Below are positions 8,742-16,953 of a stretch of 64,000 bases of DNA, piece by piece. The notes below the pieces were generated by a model that did no database searches, was not told the DNA's origin, and saw nothing but the letters and a program-made list of their open reading frames with translations. Source of the DNA: Streptomyces liliifuscus (lineage in GTDB: Bacteria; Actinomycetota; Actinomycetes; Streptomycetales; Streptomycetaceae). The position numbers were made by a program, and so were the translations under genes. Position 1 is the first letter of the stretch. Every line of letters begins with the position of its first letter. The stretch lies in contig NZ_CP066831.1 of NCBI RefSeq assembly GCF_016598615.1, positions 1,116,001-1,180,000 on the forward strand. The letters are read 5' to 3'.

Positions 8742-8882
8742 GATCACTCCTCAACCGGGCCACCGCGGTCGCCCCGACCCGAGATTCACAGTGCGGCAGA
8801 AGTGAACCATATTTCACATGCCGAACCAATGGCTCATGTTCCAAGGTTCCGTCGCGTCTCCAAGGACGAACAGGAAGTGGCG

Positions 8883-9263
8883 TCAGCCGTCGAAGCTGCG
8901 GCGGGAGGCCTCGATGTGGCCGAAGTAGCGGTGGGTCCAGTCGCACATGCCGTCCACCGTCGCCCGTAGACCCTGACCCGGCTCGGTGAGGGTGTACTCG
9001 ACCCGCGGCGGCACGGTGGGGTGCACCTTCCGGTCGACCAGGCCGTTGCGCTCCAGCATGCGCAGGTTCTGCGTGAGCATCTTGTGGCTGATGCCCGCGA
9101 CCTCGTCCCGCAGCTCACTGAAGCGCAAGGTGCGCTCACCGAGTGACTCGATGATCAGGAGCGCCCACTTGTTGGCGACGTCCGAGAAGATCTCCCGCGC
9201 CAGAGAGTCCGCGCGCGTCAGGTCCGCCTCGTCGGGCGAGCCGCTGAACTGCTTGGTCACCAT
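8883..9263 (-). CDS. HxlR-family transcriptional regulator
   Basis: 126 residues. Winged-helix HxlR family: KWALLIIESLGERTLRFSEL leads into the recognition region GISHKMLTQNLRMLERNGLV, followed by the wing with VPPRVEYTLTEPGQGL. These proteins are usually small dimeric repressors or activators of a neighbouring divergent gene. Here the partner is the RidA-family gene starting at 9408, 144 bp away. The ligand is unknown; no conserved N-terminal Cys of the redox-sensing subgroup is present in the first 20 residues. Confidence 0.92.
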   Translation of the reverse strand: MVTKQFSGSPDEADLTRADSLAREIFSDVANKWALLIIESLGERTLRFSELRDEVAGISHKMLTQNLRMLERNGLVDRKVHPTVPPRVEYTLTEPGQGLRATVDGMCDWTHRYFGHIEASRRSFDG

Positions 9264-9267
9264 GAGG

Positions 9268-9334
9268 TTCCCCAGTCACCGAAAAGTGCGTTCTTCCATG
9301 TCAGCACACACTCTCCTACGGTTTCCCAGTAACC
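9268..9334. promoter_or_regulatory. Direct repeats in the HxlR/RidA divergent promoter region
   Basis: TTCCCCAGTCACC (9268-9280) and TTTCCCAGTAACC (9322-9334) match at 11 of 13 positions and lie 54 bp apart between the two start codons. They are candidates for the HxlR binding sites; no footprint evidence exists here. Confidence 0.35.
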
Positions 9335-9407
9335 ACAAGAGACCACGAGAGCCGTGGTTGGACGGAAACGAGCCCTCGAAGCAGGGGCTCCGCAACAAGG
9401 AGTCGGC

Positions 9408-9815
9408 ATGGCCATCACTCTGGTGAACCCCGAAGGACTGACGAAGGTCGACCTCTACCGGCAGGTGTCGGTCGCCACCGGGTCGAGGATGGTCTTCCTC
9501 GCCGGGCAGGTCGCCTGGGACGCCGACGGGGTCACGGTCGGCGAAGGTGACTTCGCCGCACAGGTCGAGCAGTGCTACCTCAACGTCGGTACGGCCCTGG
9601 CCGAGGTCGGTGCCTCCTTCGACGACGTGGTGAAACTGACCGTCTACCTCGTCGACTGGACCCCGGACAAGATGCCCCTGTTCGCGGAAGGGCTCGCACG
9701 CGCCGCCGCGAAACTGGGAGTCACCCCCGCCGCACCGCTCACCGGGGTGGGAGTCGCCGCCCTGGCCGCGCCCGACCTCCTGGTCGAGGTCGAAGCCACG
9801 GCAGTCATCGACTGA
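9408..9815 (+). CDS. RidA/YjgF/YER057c family protein
   Basis: 135 residues from ATG 9408, preceded by AAGGAG. Conserved family segments: RMVFLAGQVAWDADG, VEQCYLNVGTALAEVGASFD, VVKLTVYLVDW and the C-terminal PAAPLTGVGVAALAAPDLLVEVEATA. RidA proteins form trimers and hydrolyse reactive enamine/imine intermediates. The canonical active-site Arg, usually in a P-A-R-T/S segment near the C-terminus, is not present (the region reads PAAPLTGVG). This may therefore be a diverged subfamily with another reaction. It is divergent from HxlR, which probably regulates it. Confidence 0.88.
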   Translation: MAITLVNPEGLTKVDLYRQVSVATGSRMVFLAGQVAWDADGVTVGEGDFAAQVEQCYLNVGTALAEVGASFDDVVKLTVYLVDWTPDKMPLFAEGLARAAAKLGVTPAAPLTGVGVAALAAPDLLVEVEATAVID

Positions 9816-9866
9816 AGTCGACTCGACGGGTGTTCCACCACCGCGTTTCGGCTCCCGGACGGCAGT

Positions 9867-10502
9867 TCAAAGGTGACCGCGGGCGGCCACGAGCTTGTGG
9901 GTGAACCTGTGCATGTGGGGGTCAAGAGTGTCCTCGGGTTCGGCGAGGACCTGTGACGGCGACAGCCACTTGATCGCCTCGAATTCATCCTCGTCGAAGC
10001 TGGTGACACTGTCGGCGTCCGCCTGGAGGACGTACCAGAGCGACACGTCGGTGTGCCGGCCCGCCCCGCGGGTTTGCGTGATGGTCAGGAAGAACGGCTC
10101 ATCACCGGCGACCGGCGACGGGACGGCCTCGATGCGCAGTTCCTCACGGCACTCACGCACCACCGTGTCCCACGGGTCCTCCATCGGCTCGACGTGACCA
10201 CCACTGGGAAGCCACAGACCGGCCTTCCGATGGGCAACCAGCAGAAGTTCGCCACGCTTCTCGTCCAGGACCACGAAGTAGCTGACCAGATGAACCGCCG
10301 GCACATCGGGTTTCCGCACCCGATGGAGCGGATCTCCACCGGCCACCCATTCCACGGCCTCGACCCGATGCACACACTCCTGCTCGTCCCAGGGACGAAC
10401 CCCTTCCAGCAGACTCGTCAGCCGCACACGAAGCAACTGGTCAACCCTGTCTGAAGCATCGGTCGCATTCACCGTGCTCATGATGCCAAGTGGCTCTGAC
10501 AT
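9867..10502 (-). CDS. Nudix hydrolase
   Basis: 211 residues from ATG 10502 (MSEPLGIMSTVN); a second ATG at 10481 is possible. The Nudix box is complete: GHVEPMEDPWDTVVRECREE fits G-x5-E-x7-R-E-x2-E-E, giving the metal-binding helix. The preceding strand reads KRGELLLVAHRKAGLWLPSG. An N-terminal extension of about 60 residues with LLRVRLTSLLEGVRPWDEQE resembles proteins of the MutT-like group that act on nucleotide or sugar diphosphates. The substrate is not predictable. It is monocistronic and divergent from the ArsR gene, with 58 bp between starts. Confidence 0.9.
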   Translation of the reverse strand: MSEPLGIMSTVNATDASDRVDQLLRVRLTSLLEGVRPWDEQECVHRVEAVEWVAGGDPLHRVRKPDVPAVHLVSYFVVLDEKRGELLLVAHRKAGLWLPSGGHVEPMEDPWDTVVRECREELRIEAVPSPVAGDEPFFLTITQTRGAGRHTDVSLWYVLQADADSVTSFDEDEFEAIKWLSPSQVLAEPEDTLDPHMHRFTHKLVAARGHL

Positions 10503-10533
10503 CCGAGTTTCTCTGGAGTGGTCCGCATGAACC

Positions 10534-10553
10534 CGTAACTGATGGGTTACGCT
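10534..10553 (+). promoter_or_regulatory. ArsR-type dyad and probable leaderless -10 element
   Basis: CGTAAC (10534-10539) and GTTACG (10546-10551) form an inverted repeat directly before the ArsR gene. TACGCT (10548-10553) stands 7 bp before ATG 10561, the usual distance for a leaderless transcript, and no ribosome site is visible. The dyad overlapping the -10 element suggests autorepression. Confidence 0.5.
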
Positions 10554-10560
10554 TTCAGGT

Positions 10561-10938
10561 ATGGACGCCGTGGCCCATGCGATAGCCGATCCCGTGCGTA
10601 GGGACATTCTTTTCATGTTGCGTGCGGGCACGCTCACCGTGGGGGAGATTGCCGGTTGCTTCGCCATCAGTCGGCCGGCGGTCAGTCGGCATCTGCGGGT
10701 GTTGCGGGAGTGCGGGCTGGTTCGGGACGAGCTCGTGGGGCGGCGGCGGATCTACCGGCTCGATGCGGCGCCCTTGGCGGAGGTCGCAGAGTGGGTCGCC
10801 GTGATTCGCGCGCCGGGCGGCTGGGATCAGCGCTTGGACGCCCTTGAGACCGAGGTTCGTCGCACCCGCCGTGAGAGGTCCATGCGTCGCACGGCAGCAC
10901 ATGGAGAACGTGGAGAGCGTACGGAGGACACCGCATGA
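10561..10938 (+). CDS. ArsR-family winged-helix regulator
   Basis: 125 residues. The N-terminal half is a winged helix: AIADPVRRDILFMLRAGTLT, then GEIAGCFAISRPAVSRHLRV with the recognition helix, and LVGRRRIYRLDAAPLAEV as the wing. No Cys-based metal site is present in the recognition helix. The C-terminal part (ALETEVRRTRRERSMRR) is highly charged. The stop overlaps the next start (ATGA), so it is translationally coupled to an SRPBCC protein. That is a frequent arrangement in actinobacteria in which the regulator controls its partner. Confidence 0.9.
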   Translation: MDAVAHAIADPVRRDILFMLRAGTLTVGEIAGCFAISRPAVSRHLRVLRECGLVRDELVGRRRIYRLDAAPLAEVAEWVAVIRAPGGWDQRLDALETEVRRTRRERSMRRTAAHGERGERTEDTA

Positions 10939-11441
10939 AACCAGTACCCAGCGGCCGGCTCAGGCCCACCGCCGACGGCACCGACCTGATCCTGACCCGT
11001 ACCTTCCGGGCACCCATCGACGACGTCTGGGCGAGCGTCACCGAATCGGAGCGCACGGCACGGTGGTTCGGTCCCTGGGAAGGGGACGCGGCGCCGGGTC
11101 GTACCATCCGGGTCCGGATGGCGTTCGAGGAAGGCGAGGCGTGGACCGAGGCGCGCATCGACGCGTGCGAGCCGCCGCGGCACCTCGCCGTCTCCACGTC
11201 CGACGAAGCGGGCGACTGGCGCATGGAGCTGCGGCTGTCCGAGTCGGCCGGGACGACGGAGCTCCAGTTCGTCCATCACCTCACGACCACGAAGGGAGTC
11301 GGCGACATCGGACCGGGCTGGGAGTACTACCTCGACATGCTCGTCGCGTCACGCGACGGCACTCCGGCGCCGAGCTTCGACGACTACTACCCCTCGCAAC
11401 AGGCCTACTTCGAGTCCTTGGCCGATCAAGACCCTGAGTGA
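10935..11441 (+). CDS. SRPBCC (AHSA1/CalC-like) domain protein
   Basis: 168 residues. START-like helix-grip fold signatures: LTRTFRAPIDDVWASVTESE, WFGPWEGDAAPGRTIRVRM, and late TELQFVHHLTTTKGVGDIGP with GWEYYLDML. Members bind hydrophobic ligands or protect the cell from toxic compounds; some are enzymes. It is coupled to ArsR by a 4-bp overlap. The convergent SDR gene ends 31 bp downstream. Confidence 0.88.
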   Translation: MKPVPSGRLRPTADGTDLILTRTFRAPIDDVWASVTESERTARWFGPWEGDAAPGRTIRVRMAFEEGEAWTEARIDACEPPRHLAVSTSDEAGDWRMELRLSESAGTTELQFVHHLTTTKGVGDIGPGWEYYLDMLVASRDGTPAPSFDDYYPSQQAYFESLADQDPE

Positions 11442-11472
11442 GGATGGGTGCCGATTCCGAGGTTCCCGGGTG

Positions 11473-12153
11473 TCAGTAGGTCGCCCTTCCGCCGCTGATG
11501 TCGTAGACGGCTCCCGTGGAGAAGCTGACCCGGTCGGAGGACAGGAAGGCGACGAGTTCGGCCACTTCCTCGGGGCGGCCGATCCGCCGCATCGGGATCA
11601 GGCTGGTGATGTGGGCGAGCACGTCGGGAGCCGTGCTGTCGTTCATGGGCGTCGCGATGACCGCGGGAGCGATGACGTTGACCAGGACGCCGCTGGTGGC
11701 GAGTTCCTTGCCCGCCGACTTGGTCAACGCGATCACGGCGGCCTTGGAGGCGGAGTAGACCGACAGGCCGGCGTTGCCGTCCTTGCCCGCCATGCTGGCG
11801 AAGTTGACCACGCGGCCCCAGCCGCGGTCGCGCATGCCGGGGACGAACGTCCGCATGGTGTTCACGGTGCCCAGGACATTGACGTCGAGGACGTGGCGCC
11901 ATTCCTCCACGGTGGTCTCGGTGAGCGGCTTGTTCGGTCCCACGATGCCCGCCGAGTTGACCAGTACGTCCACCGGCCCGAGTTCCTCGGCGATCCGGCG
12001 CAGTGTCCCTTCCTCCGTCACGTCCGCGCAGATGTCGGCGCCGTCGACGTCGAGCGTCGTGACCTTGAGCCCGTCGGCCCTGAGCCGTTCGGCCGCCGCC
12101 GCGCCCAGACCTCGGGCTCCTCCGGTCACGAGGGCTGTCCTGATGGTTGCCAT
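11473..12153 (-). CDS. Short-chain dehydrogenase/reductase, probable 2-keto-3-deoxyaldonate dehydrogenase
   Basis: 226 residues, classical SDR. Cofactor motif TGGARGLGAAAAERL near residue 10 with TLDVDGADICADV (Asp after beta-2, favouring NAD), NSAGI, and catalytic Ser/Tyr/Lys in NFASMAGKDGNAG and YSASKAAVIALTKS. It lies 46 bp downstream of the IlvD/Edd dehydratase on the same strand. With the divergent FAH hydrolase it fits the step in which a 2-keto-3-deoxy sugar acid is oxidised at C4 to a 2,4-diketo acid before hydrolytic cleavage. That pathway role is inference from gene content; the family alone gives only an NAD(P)-dependent alcohol dehydrogenase. Confidence 0.88.
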   Translation of the reverse strand: MATIRTALVTGGARGLGAAAAERLRADGLKVTTLDVDGADICADVTEEGTLRRIAEELGPVDVLVNSAGIVGPNKPLTETTVEEWRHVLDVNVLGTVNTMRTFVPGMRDRGWGRVVNFASMAGKDGNAGLSVYSASKAAVIALTKSAGKELATSGVLVNVIAPAVIATPMNDSTAPDVLAHITSLIPMRRIGRPEEVAELVAFLSSDRVSFSTGAVYDISGGRATY

Positions 12154-12199
12154 GTCTCTCCGGGAGGTTGGGCTGGAGGTCAGGCCGTGCGGAGGTCGG

Positions 12200-13915
12200 T
12201 CAGTGCGATTCGCGGCTCACCTCCGAGCCGCTGGAGCCGACGAGGAAGTCAAGGTCGGCGCCGGTGTCGGCCTGCTGGACGTGGTCGACGTAGAGGCGTT
12301 CCCAGCCGCGCCGGGGGCTCGCGAAACCCGTGACCGTGGCCTTGTCGGGGGTCCTGCGGGCCAGTTCGTCGGCCGGTACGTCGAGGTCGATGCGGCGGGC
12401 CGGGACGTCGAGGCTGATCATGTCCCCCGTACGGGCGAGAGCGAGCGGGCCGCCTGCCGCGGCCTCCGGTGCCACGTGCAGGACGACGGTGCCGTACGCC
12501 GTTCCGCTCATGCGGCCGTCGCAGACGCGGACCATGTCGCGGACGCCCTGTTCGAGGAGCTTCTTCGGGAGCGGCATGTTGGCCACCTCGGGCATGCCGG
12601 GGTAGCCCTTGGGGCCGCAGCCGCGCAGTACGAGGACCGAGTCGGCGTCGACGTCGAGTTCGGGGTCGTCGATGCGGGCGTGGAAGTCCTCGATCGAGTC
12701 GAAGACCACCGCCCGGCCGCGATGGCGCAGCAGGTGGGCGGAGGCCGCGGCGGGTTTGATGAGCGCGCCGTCCGGGGCGAGATTGCCGCGGAGCACGGCG
12801 ATGCCGCCCTCGGCGACCAGTGGCTCGGCGCGGGTGCGGATGACCTCGCCGTCCCAGATCGGCGCGTCGTCGAGATGGGCCACCAGCGGTTCGCCGGTGA
12901 CCGTGAGCGCGTCCGGGTCGAGCAGGTCGCGTACCTCGCGCAGGACGGCGGACAGGCCTCCGGCGCGATGGAAGTCCTCCATGAGGAAGCGTCCGGCCGG
13001 CTGGAGGTCGACCAGGACGGGCACCCGGGAGCCGATGCGGTCGAAGTCGTCCAGCGACAGGTCGATCCCCAACCGTCCCGCGATCGCGAGGAGATGGACG
13101 ACCGCGTTGGTCGAGCCGCCGATCGCGGCCAGCGCGACGATGGCGTTGTGGAAGGACGCCTTGGTCAGGAAGGTGCCAGGCCGCCGGTCGACGGCGACCA
13201 TGTCCACCGCCAGCCGGCCGGTGCCGTGCGCGGCCTCCAGCAGTCGGCTGTCGGGGGCGGGGGTGCCTGCCACACCCGGCACGACCGTGCCGAGCGCCTC
13301 GGCCACCAACGCCATGGTGGAGGCCGTTCCCATGGTGTTGCAGTGCCCGCGGCTGCGGATCATCGCCGACTCGGAGCGGGTGAACTGGTCCTGGGAGAGC
13401 GTGCCGGCCCGCACCTCCTCCGACAGCCGCCACACGTCGGTGCCGCACCCCAGCGGCGTACCGCGGAACGTGCCGGTGAGCATCGGGCCGCCGGGCACGA
13501 CGACGGCGGGCAGGTCCACCGAGGCGGCGGCCATCAGCAGCGAGGGGATCGTCTTGTCGCAGCCTCCCAACAGGACGACGCCGTCGATGGGGTTGGCCCG
13601 CAGCATCTCCTCCGTGGCCATCGCCGCCATGTTGCGCCAGAGCATCGCCGTGGGCCGCACCTGTGTCTCGCCCAGCGACACCACGGGCAGGTCGAGCGGG
13701 ATGCCGCCGGCCTCGTAGACGCCGTTACGGACCGAGGCGGCCACCTCGTTCAGATGCGCGTTGCAGGGAGTCAGGTCCGAGGCGGTGTTGGCAATGGCGA
13801 TCTGCGGGCGGCCGGCGAAGGCGTCACCCGGCACACCTCGGCGCATCCACGCCCGGTGGATGTAGGCGTTGCGGTCCTGACCCGCGTACCACTGGGCGCT
13901 GCGGAGCGTCACCAT
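12200..13915 (-). CDS. IlvD/Edd-family sugar-acid dehydratase
   Basis: 571 residues from MVTLRSAQWYAG (ATG 13915); an 8-residue extension upstream is less likely because it crosses the divergent operator. Family hallmarks: IAIANTASDLTPCNAHLNEV with a cluster Cys, GGCDKTIPSLLMAAASVDLP with the second Cys, RGHCNTMGTASTMALVAEAL with the third Cys, and the late VLHVAPEAAAGGPLALARTG. The spacing is that of pentonate/hexonate dehydratases (arabinonate, xylonate, galactonate) rather than of dihydroxy-acid dehydratase. It is expected to hold an Fe-S cluster and Mg2+ and to convert an aldonate to the 2-keto-3-deoxy acid. It forms an operon with the SDR. Confidence 0.9.
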   Translation of the reverse strand: MVTLRSAQWYAGQDRNAYIHRAWMRRGVPGDAFAGRPQIAIANTASDLTPCNAHLNEVAASVRNGVYEAGGIPLDLPVVSLGETQVRPTAMLWRNMAAMATEEMLRANPIDGVVLLGGCDKTIPSLLMAAASVDLPAVVVPGGPMLTGTFRGTPLGCGTDVWRLSEEVRAGTLSQDQFTRSESAMIRSRGHCNTMGTASTMALVAEALGTVVPGVAGTPAPDSRLLEAAHGTGRLAVDMVAVDRRPGTFLTKASFHNAIVALAAIGGSTNAVVHLLAIAGRLGIDLSLDDFDRIGSRVPVLVDLQPAGRFLMEDFHRAGGLSAVLREVRDLLDPDALTVTGEPLVAHLDDAPIWDGEVIRTRAEPLVAEGGIAVLRGNLAPDGALIKPAAASAHLLRHRGRAVVFDSIEDFHARIDDPELDVDADSVLVLRGCGPKGYPGMPEVANMPLPKKLLEQGVRDMVRVCDGRMSGTAYGTVVLHVAPEAAAGGPLALARTGDMISLDVPARRIDLDVPADELARRTPDKATVTGFASPRRGWERLYVDHVQQADTGADLDFLVGSSGSEVSRESH

Positions 13916-13923
13916 TGAGCTCC

Positions 13924-13958
13924 TTCCAATAATCGACACATCGGTCTAATCTTTGGAA
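13924..13958. promoter_or_regulatory. Candidate IclR operator between dehydratase and regulator genes
   Basis: Only 47 bp separate the divergent start codons (13915 and 13963). They contain TTCCAA (13924-13929) and TTGGAA (13953-13958) as outer arms of an inverted repeat, with CGACACATCG (CGA-N4-TCG, 13934-13943) inside. Binding here would control both strands at once. Confidence 0.5.
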
Positions 13959-13962
13959 CGCC

Positions 13963-14787
13963 ATGAAGCATACGCAGACGTTCGAAGGATCGACAGACCT
14001 CGGCGCGGACGGCTCGACAGGCGCCGACAGCAGTCGACTTGTGGGATCGGACCGGGTGCTCGCCGTCCTCAAGGAACTCGCCCGGTATCCCGACGGGGTG
14101 GGTCTCGAGGAGCTGACGCGGGTGATCGGCAGCCCCAAGCCGACCGTGCACCGGGCGCTCGGTGCCCTGCGCCGGGCCGGTCTGGCCGACCAGGACGCCC
14201 GCGGCCGCTATGTGCTCGGCGACGAGTTCCTCCGGATGGCCTTCGCCCACCACGAGGCCCGCCCCGAGCACGTACGTATCCGTCCCGCGTTGGAAGCACT
14301 GGCCCACCGGTTCGGCGAGACCTCGCGCTACGCGGTCCTGGACGGCCGCGAGGTCGTCTACCGTGCCAAGGTCGACCCGCCGACCGGAGCCGTCCGGCTG
14401 ACCTCGACGGTGGGCGGCCGCAACCCCGCGCACACCACCGGTGTCGGAAAGCTGCTGCTCGCCCAGCAGTTGGACACGCTCGCCGACGTCGAGGCCTGGA
14501 TCGGCTCGACGCCCCTGGTACGCCGCACTCCGCGGACCCTGTGCACGGCCGCCGCCCTGCACGGCGAACTGCGGATCACCCGCGAGCGGGGCTACGGTCT
14601 CGACGACCAGGAGAACGAGACCGGTGTCAACTGCCTCTCCCTGCCCGTGTACGCGACCTCGCCGACGATTCCCTCCGGTGCTCTGAGCATCAGCGCACTG
14701 GCGTACCGGACACCCCTGGAGACCCTGGTCGGCGCGCTCGACGAGATCCGTGCCGTGCTCGGGCCTCTGAGCGAGCCGCACCGGTGA
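13963..14787 (+). CDS. IclR-family transcriptional regulator
   Basis: 274 residues. N-terminal winged helix: VLAVLKELARYPDGVGLEEL, then GSPKPTVHRALGALRRAGLA as the recognition region. The C-terminal effector-binding domain contains HRFGETSRYAVLDGREVVY, GKLLLAQQLDTL and the typical RGYGLDDQENETGVNCLSLP. It is divergent from the dehydratase-SDR operon and followed by the FAH hydrolase and zinc dehydrogenase genes on its own strand, so it is the obvious local regulator, with a sugar acid or keto acid as likely ligand. Confidence 0.92.
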   Translation: MKHTQTFEGSTDLGADGSTGADSSRLVGSDRVLAVLKELARYPDGVGLEELTRVIGSPKPTVHRALGALRRAGLADQDARGRYVLGDEFLRMAFAHHEARPEHVRIRPALEALAHRFGETSRYAVLDGREVVYRAKVDPPTGAVRLTSTVGGRNPAHTTGVGKLLLAQQLDTLADVEAWIGSTPLVRRTPRTLCTAAALHGELRITRERGYGLDDQENETGVNCLSLPVYATSPTIPSGALSISALAYRTPLETLVGALDEIRAVLGPLSEPHR

Positions 14788-14877
14788 ACGACCCGCCTCC
14801 GGGGTCGACGGTCCTGGCCGAACCCGGTCGTCCCCCATCTCCCCCGCACTGCCGTCCCACCATTGGAGACTGACCTC

Positions 14878-15738
14878 GTGCACCTCATGCGTATCGGCGC
14901 CGTCGGCGCCGAGAAGCCCGTCGCCCGTATCGACGACGAGACGTACGTCGATCTCTCCGATGTCGTCACGGACTTCGACGAGGCGTTCTTCGGCTCGGAC
15001 GGTATCGACCGCGTGCGCCCTGTCGTGGCCGAGCGGGCGGACGCGGGCCAGGTGTCCCGGTTCGCCGGGGAGCGTGTCGGCGCCCCGATCTCGCGCCCGC
15101 ACCAGATCCTGTGCATCGGCCTCAACTACCGCGACCACGCGGCCGAGACGGGCATGCCCGTTCCGGACGAGCCGATCCTGTTCACCAAGTCGCCCAACAC
15201 CCTCGTCGGCCCGAACGACGACGTACGCATCCCGCGCGGCTCCACCAAGACCGACTGGGAGGTGGAGCTCGGCATCGTGATCGGCCGCCGCACCAGCTAT
15301 CTGGACTCGGTGGAGGAGGCGCGCGACGCCATCGCCGGTTACGTGGTCGTCAACGACGTCAGCGAGCGTGCCTTCCAGCTGGAACGCGGCGGGCAGTGGG
15401 CCAAGGGCAAGTCCGCCGAGACCTTCAACCCCACCGGCCCCTGGCTCGCCACCCCGGACGAGATCGACGACGTGCTGGCACTGGACATGTGGCTGGAGGT
15501 CAACGGGGTGCGCCGGCAGAGCGGCAGCACCAAGACGATGGTCTTCGACCCGTACTTCATCGTGCACTACCTGAGTCAGTTCCTCGTCCTGGAACCCGGC
15601 GACCTGATCAACACGGGAACCCCGCCCGGCGTCGGCATGGGTTTCACCCCGCCGGTGTGGCTGCGGCCCGGTGACGTCATGGAGCTGGGCATCAAGGACC
15701 TCGGCACCCAGCGCCAGCACGTGCTCGGGCCGCGGTGA
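14878..15738 (+). CDS. Fumarylacetoacetate hydrolase family protein, probable 2,4-diketo-3-deoxyaldonate hydrolase
   Basis: 286 residues from GTG 14878, chosen because TTGGAG lies 9 bp before it; ATG 14887 would be 18 bp away. FAH-fold motifs: CIGLNYRDHAAETGMP, the metal-ligand segment KTDWEVELGIVIGRR, VNDVSERAFQLERGGQWAKG, and GDLINTGTPPGVGMG. Members cleave C-C bonds of diketo acids or decarboxylate them, using Mg2+ held by acidic residues. Next to an aldonate dehydratase and an SDR, the best reading is hydrolysis of a 2,4-diketo-3-deoxy acid to pyruvate plus glycolate or lactate. Its stop overlaps the next gene by GTGA. Confidence 0.88.
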   Translation: MHLMRIGAVGAEKPVARIDDETYVDLSDVVTDFDEAFFGSDGIDRVRPVVAERADAGQVSRFAGERVGAPISRPHQILCIGLNYRDHAAETGMPVPDEPILFTKSPNTLVGPNDDVRIPRGSTKTDWEVELGIVIGRRTSYLDSVEEARDAIAGYVVVNDVSERAFQLERGGQWAKGKSAETFNPTGPWLATPDEIDDVLALDMWLEVNGVRRQSGSTKTMVFDPYFIVHYLSQFLVLEPGDLINTGTPPGVGMGFTPPVWLRPGDVMELGIKDLGTQRQHVLGPR

Positions 15739-16766
15739 GCTCCCGCCTCATGCGTGCCTTCGTACTGACCGGCCCCGGGAAGTTCGCGGTCCAGGAGGTA
15801 CCGGCGCCGGTGGCCGTTCCCGGCGAGGTCGTCGTCGATGTCGAGCGGGTCGGAGTGTGCGGCACCGACGTCGAGTTCTTCACGGGCGCGATGGCCTACC
15901 TCCACCAGGGCCACTCCACCTACCCGACGCGGATCGGCCACGAGTGGGCCGGTCGCGTGACCGCGGTCGGCGACGGCGTCGATCCCGTCTGGATCGGCAG
16001 GCGGGTCATGGGTGACACCATGCTCGGCTGCGGCCTCTGCCGCCGTTGCCTGCGGGGTCACCAGCATGTGTGCGAGAAGCGGCAGGAGGTCGGCATACGC
16101 GGGCAGCGGCCGGGCGCTCTGGCGGAGCAACTCGCGGTACCGGCGTCCTCGTTGCACACGCTGCCCGACTCCGTCGGTCCCGTACTCGGTGCGCTGGTGG
16201 AGCCGGGCGGCAACGCCCTGCGCGCCGCACGGGCCGCCGAGCTGCGGCCCGGTGACCGGGCGTTGGTCCTCGGCCCGGGGACCATAGGGCTGCTGGTCGC
16301 GATGTTCGTGCGCGCCGCCGGTGCGGAGGTGCATCTGATGGGCCGCACCGAAGAGTCGCTCGCCTTCGCCCGCACACTGGGTTTCACACATGTATGGACG
16401 GAGGGCTCCGTCCCGGACCTGCCGTTCGACGCGGTGATCGACGCCTCCAACGCCGTCCATCTGCCGGGCCTGGCACTGGAGTTGGTCGAGCCGGGCGGCC
16501 GTGTCGTGTACGTGGGACTGGCCGGTGAGCCGAGCCGGATCGACACCCGTACCCTCGCGCTCAAGGACGTCACGGCGGTCGGCATCCTGTCCGCCTCCCC
16601 CGGCCTCGACGCCACCATCCGCGCCTACGCCGACGGATCCGTCGACCCCGGCCCGCTCGTCGCCGCGACCGTCGGCCTGGATCAGGTCGGTGACGTCCTG
16701 GCCGGTATCCGCCCGGCAGGCGCGGGGCCCGGTCCCAAGATCCATGTCGACCCTCGACTCGCCTGA
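15735..16766 (+). CDS. Zinc-dependent medium-chain alcohol/sugar dehydrogenase
   Basis: 343 residues from GTG 15735 (4-bp overlap with the hydrolase); ATG 15750 is an alternative. Catalytic zinc site GVCGTDVEFFTG with GHEWAGRV; structural zinc site CGLCRRCLRGHQHVC fits C-x2-C-x2-C-x7-C. The Rossmann segment is LVLGPGTIGLLVAMFVRAAG with MGRTEES at the end of beta-2, so the cofactor is probably NADP or relaxed. It belongs to the threonine/sorbitol dehydrogenase group. It may oxidise the starting sugar or a product of the pathway. It is followed by a strong terminator. Confidence 0.9.
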   Translation: MSSRLMRAFVLTGPGKFAVQEVPAPVAVPGEVVVDVERVGVCGTDVEFFTGAMAYLHQGHSTYPTRIGHEWAGRVTAVGDGVDPVWIGRRVMGDTMLGCGLCRRCLRGHQHVCEKRQEVGIRGQRPGALAEQLAVPASSLHTLPDSVGPVLGALVEPGGNALRAARAAELRPGDRALVLGPGTIGLLVAMFVRAAGAEVHLMGRTEESLAFARTLGFTHVWTEGSVPDLPFDAVIDASNAVHLPGLALELVEPGGRVVYVGLAGEPSRIDTRTLALKDVTAVGILSASPGLDATIRAYADGSVDPGPLVAATVGLDQVGDVLAGIRPAGAGPGPKIHVDPRLA

Positions 16767-16805
16767 GACCGGCCCGGCCCACCGCGACGAGGACACGACC
16801 CCACC

Positions 16806-16840
16806 AACGCCTCGGAGCCCTCTAGGGGCTCCGAGGCGTT
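16806..16840 (+). terminator. Intrinsic terminator of the IclR-hydrolase-dehydrogenase operon
   Basis: AACGCCTCGGAGCCC (16806-16820) pairs perfectly with GGGCTCCGAGGCGTT (16826-16840) around a 5-nt loop, 40 bp after the dehydrogenase stop and followed by TTCG. Confidence 0.85.
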
Positions 16841-16935
16841 TCGTGCGCCCTTCGCGCCGGTGGGAGGGGGCACTCGACCGGCGTGGGAGTGCGCGCTCGT
16901 CGAGGCGCTGCTTCGAGCCGTGGAGTGGCGTCGTC

Positions 16936-16953
16936 GGGGCGTGAACACGCCCC
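16936..16953. promoter_or_regulatory. Perfect 18-bp dyad upstream of the encapsulin operon
   Basis: GGGGCGTG-AA-CACGCCCC is a perfect palindrome in the 426-bp non-coding stretch 16767-17192. That stretch otherwise holds the 16806 terminator, an isolated TTGACA at 16994-16999 without a clear -10, and no supported gene. It could be an operator or a short repeat; no regulator is assigned. Confidence 0.3.
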
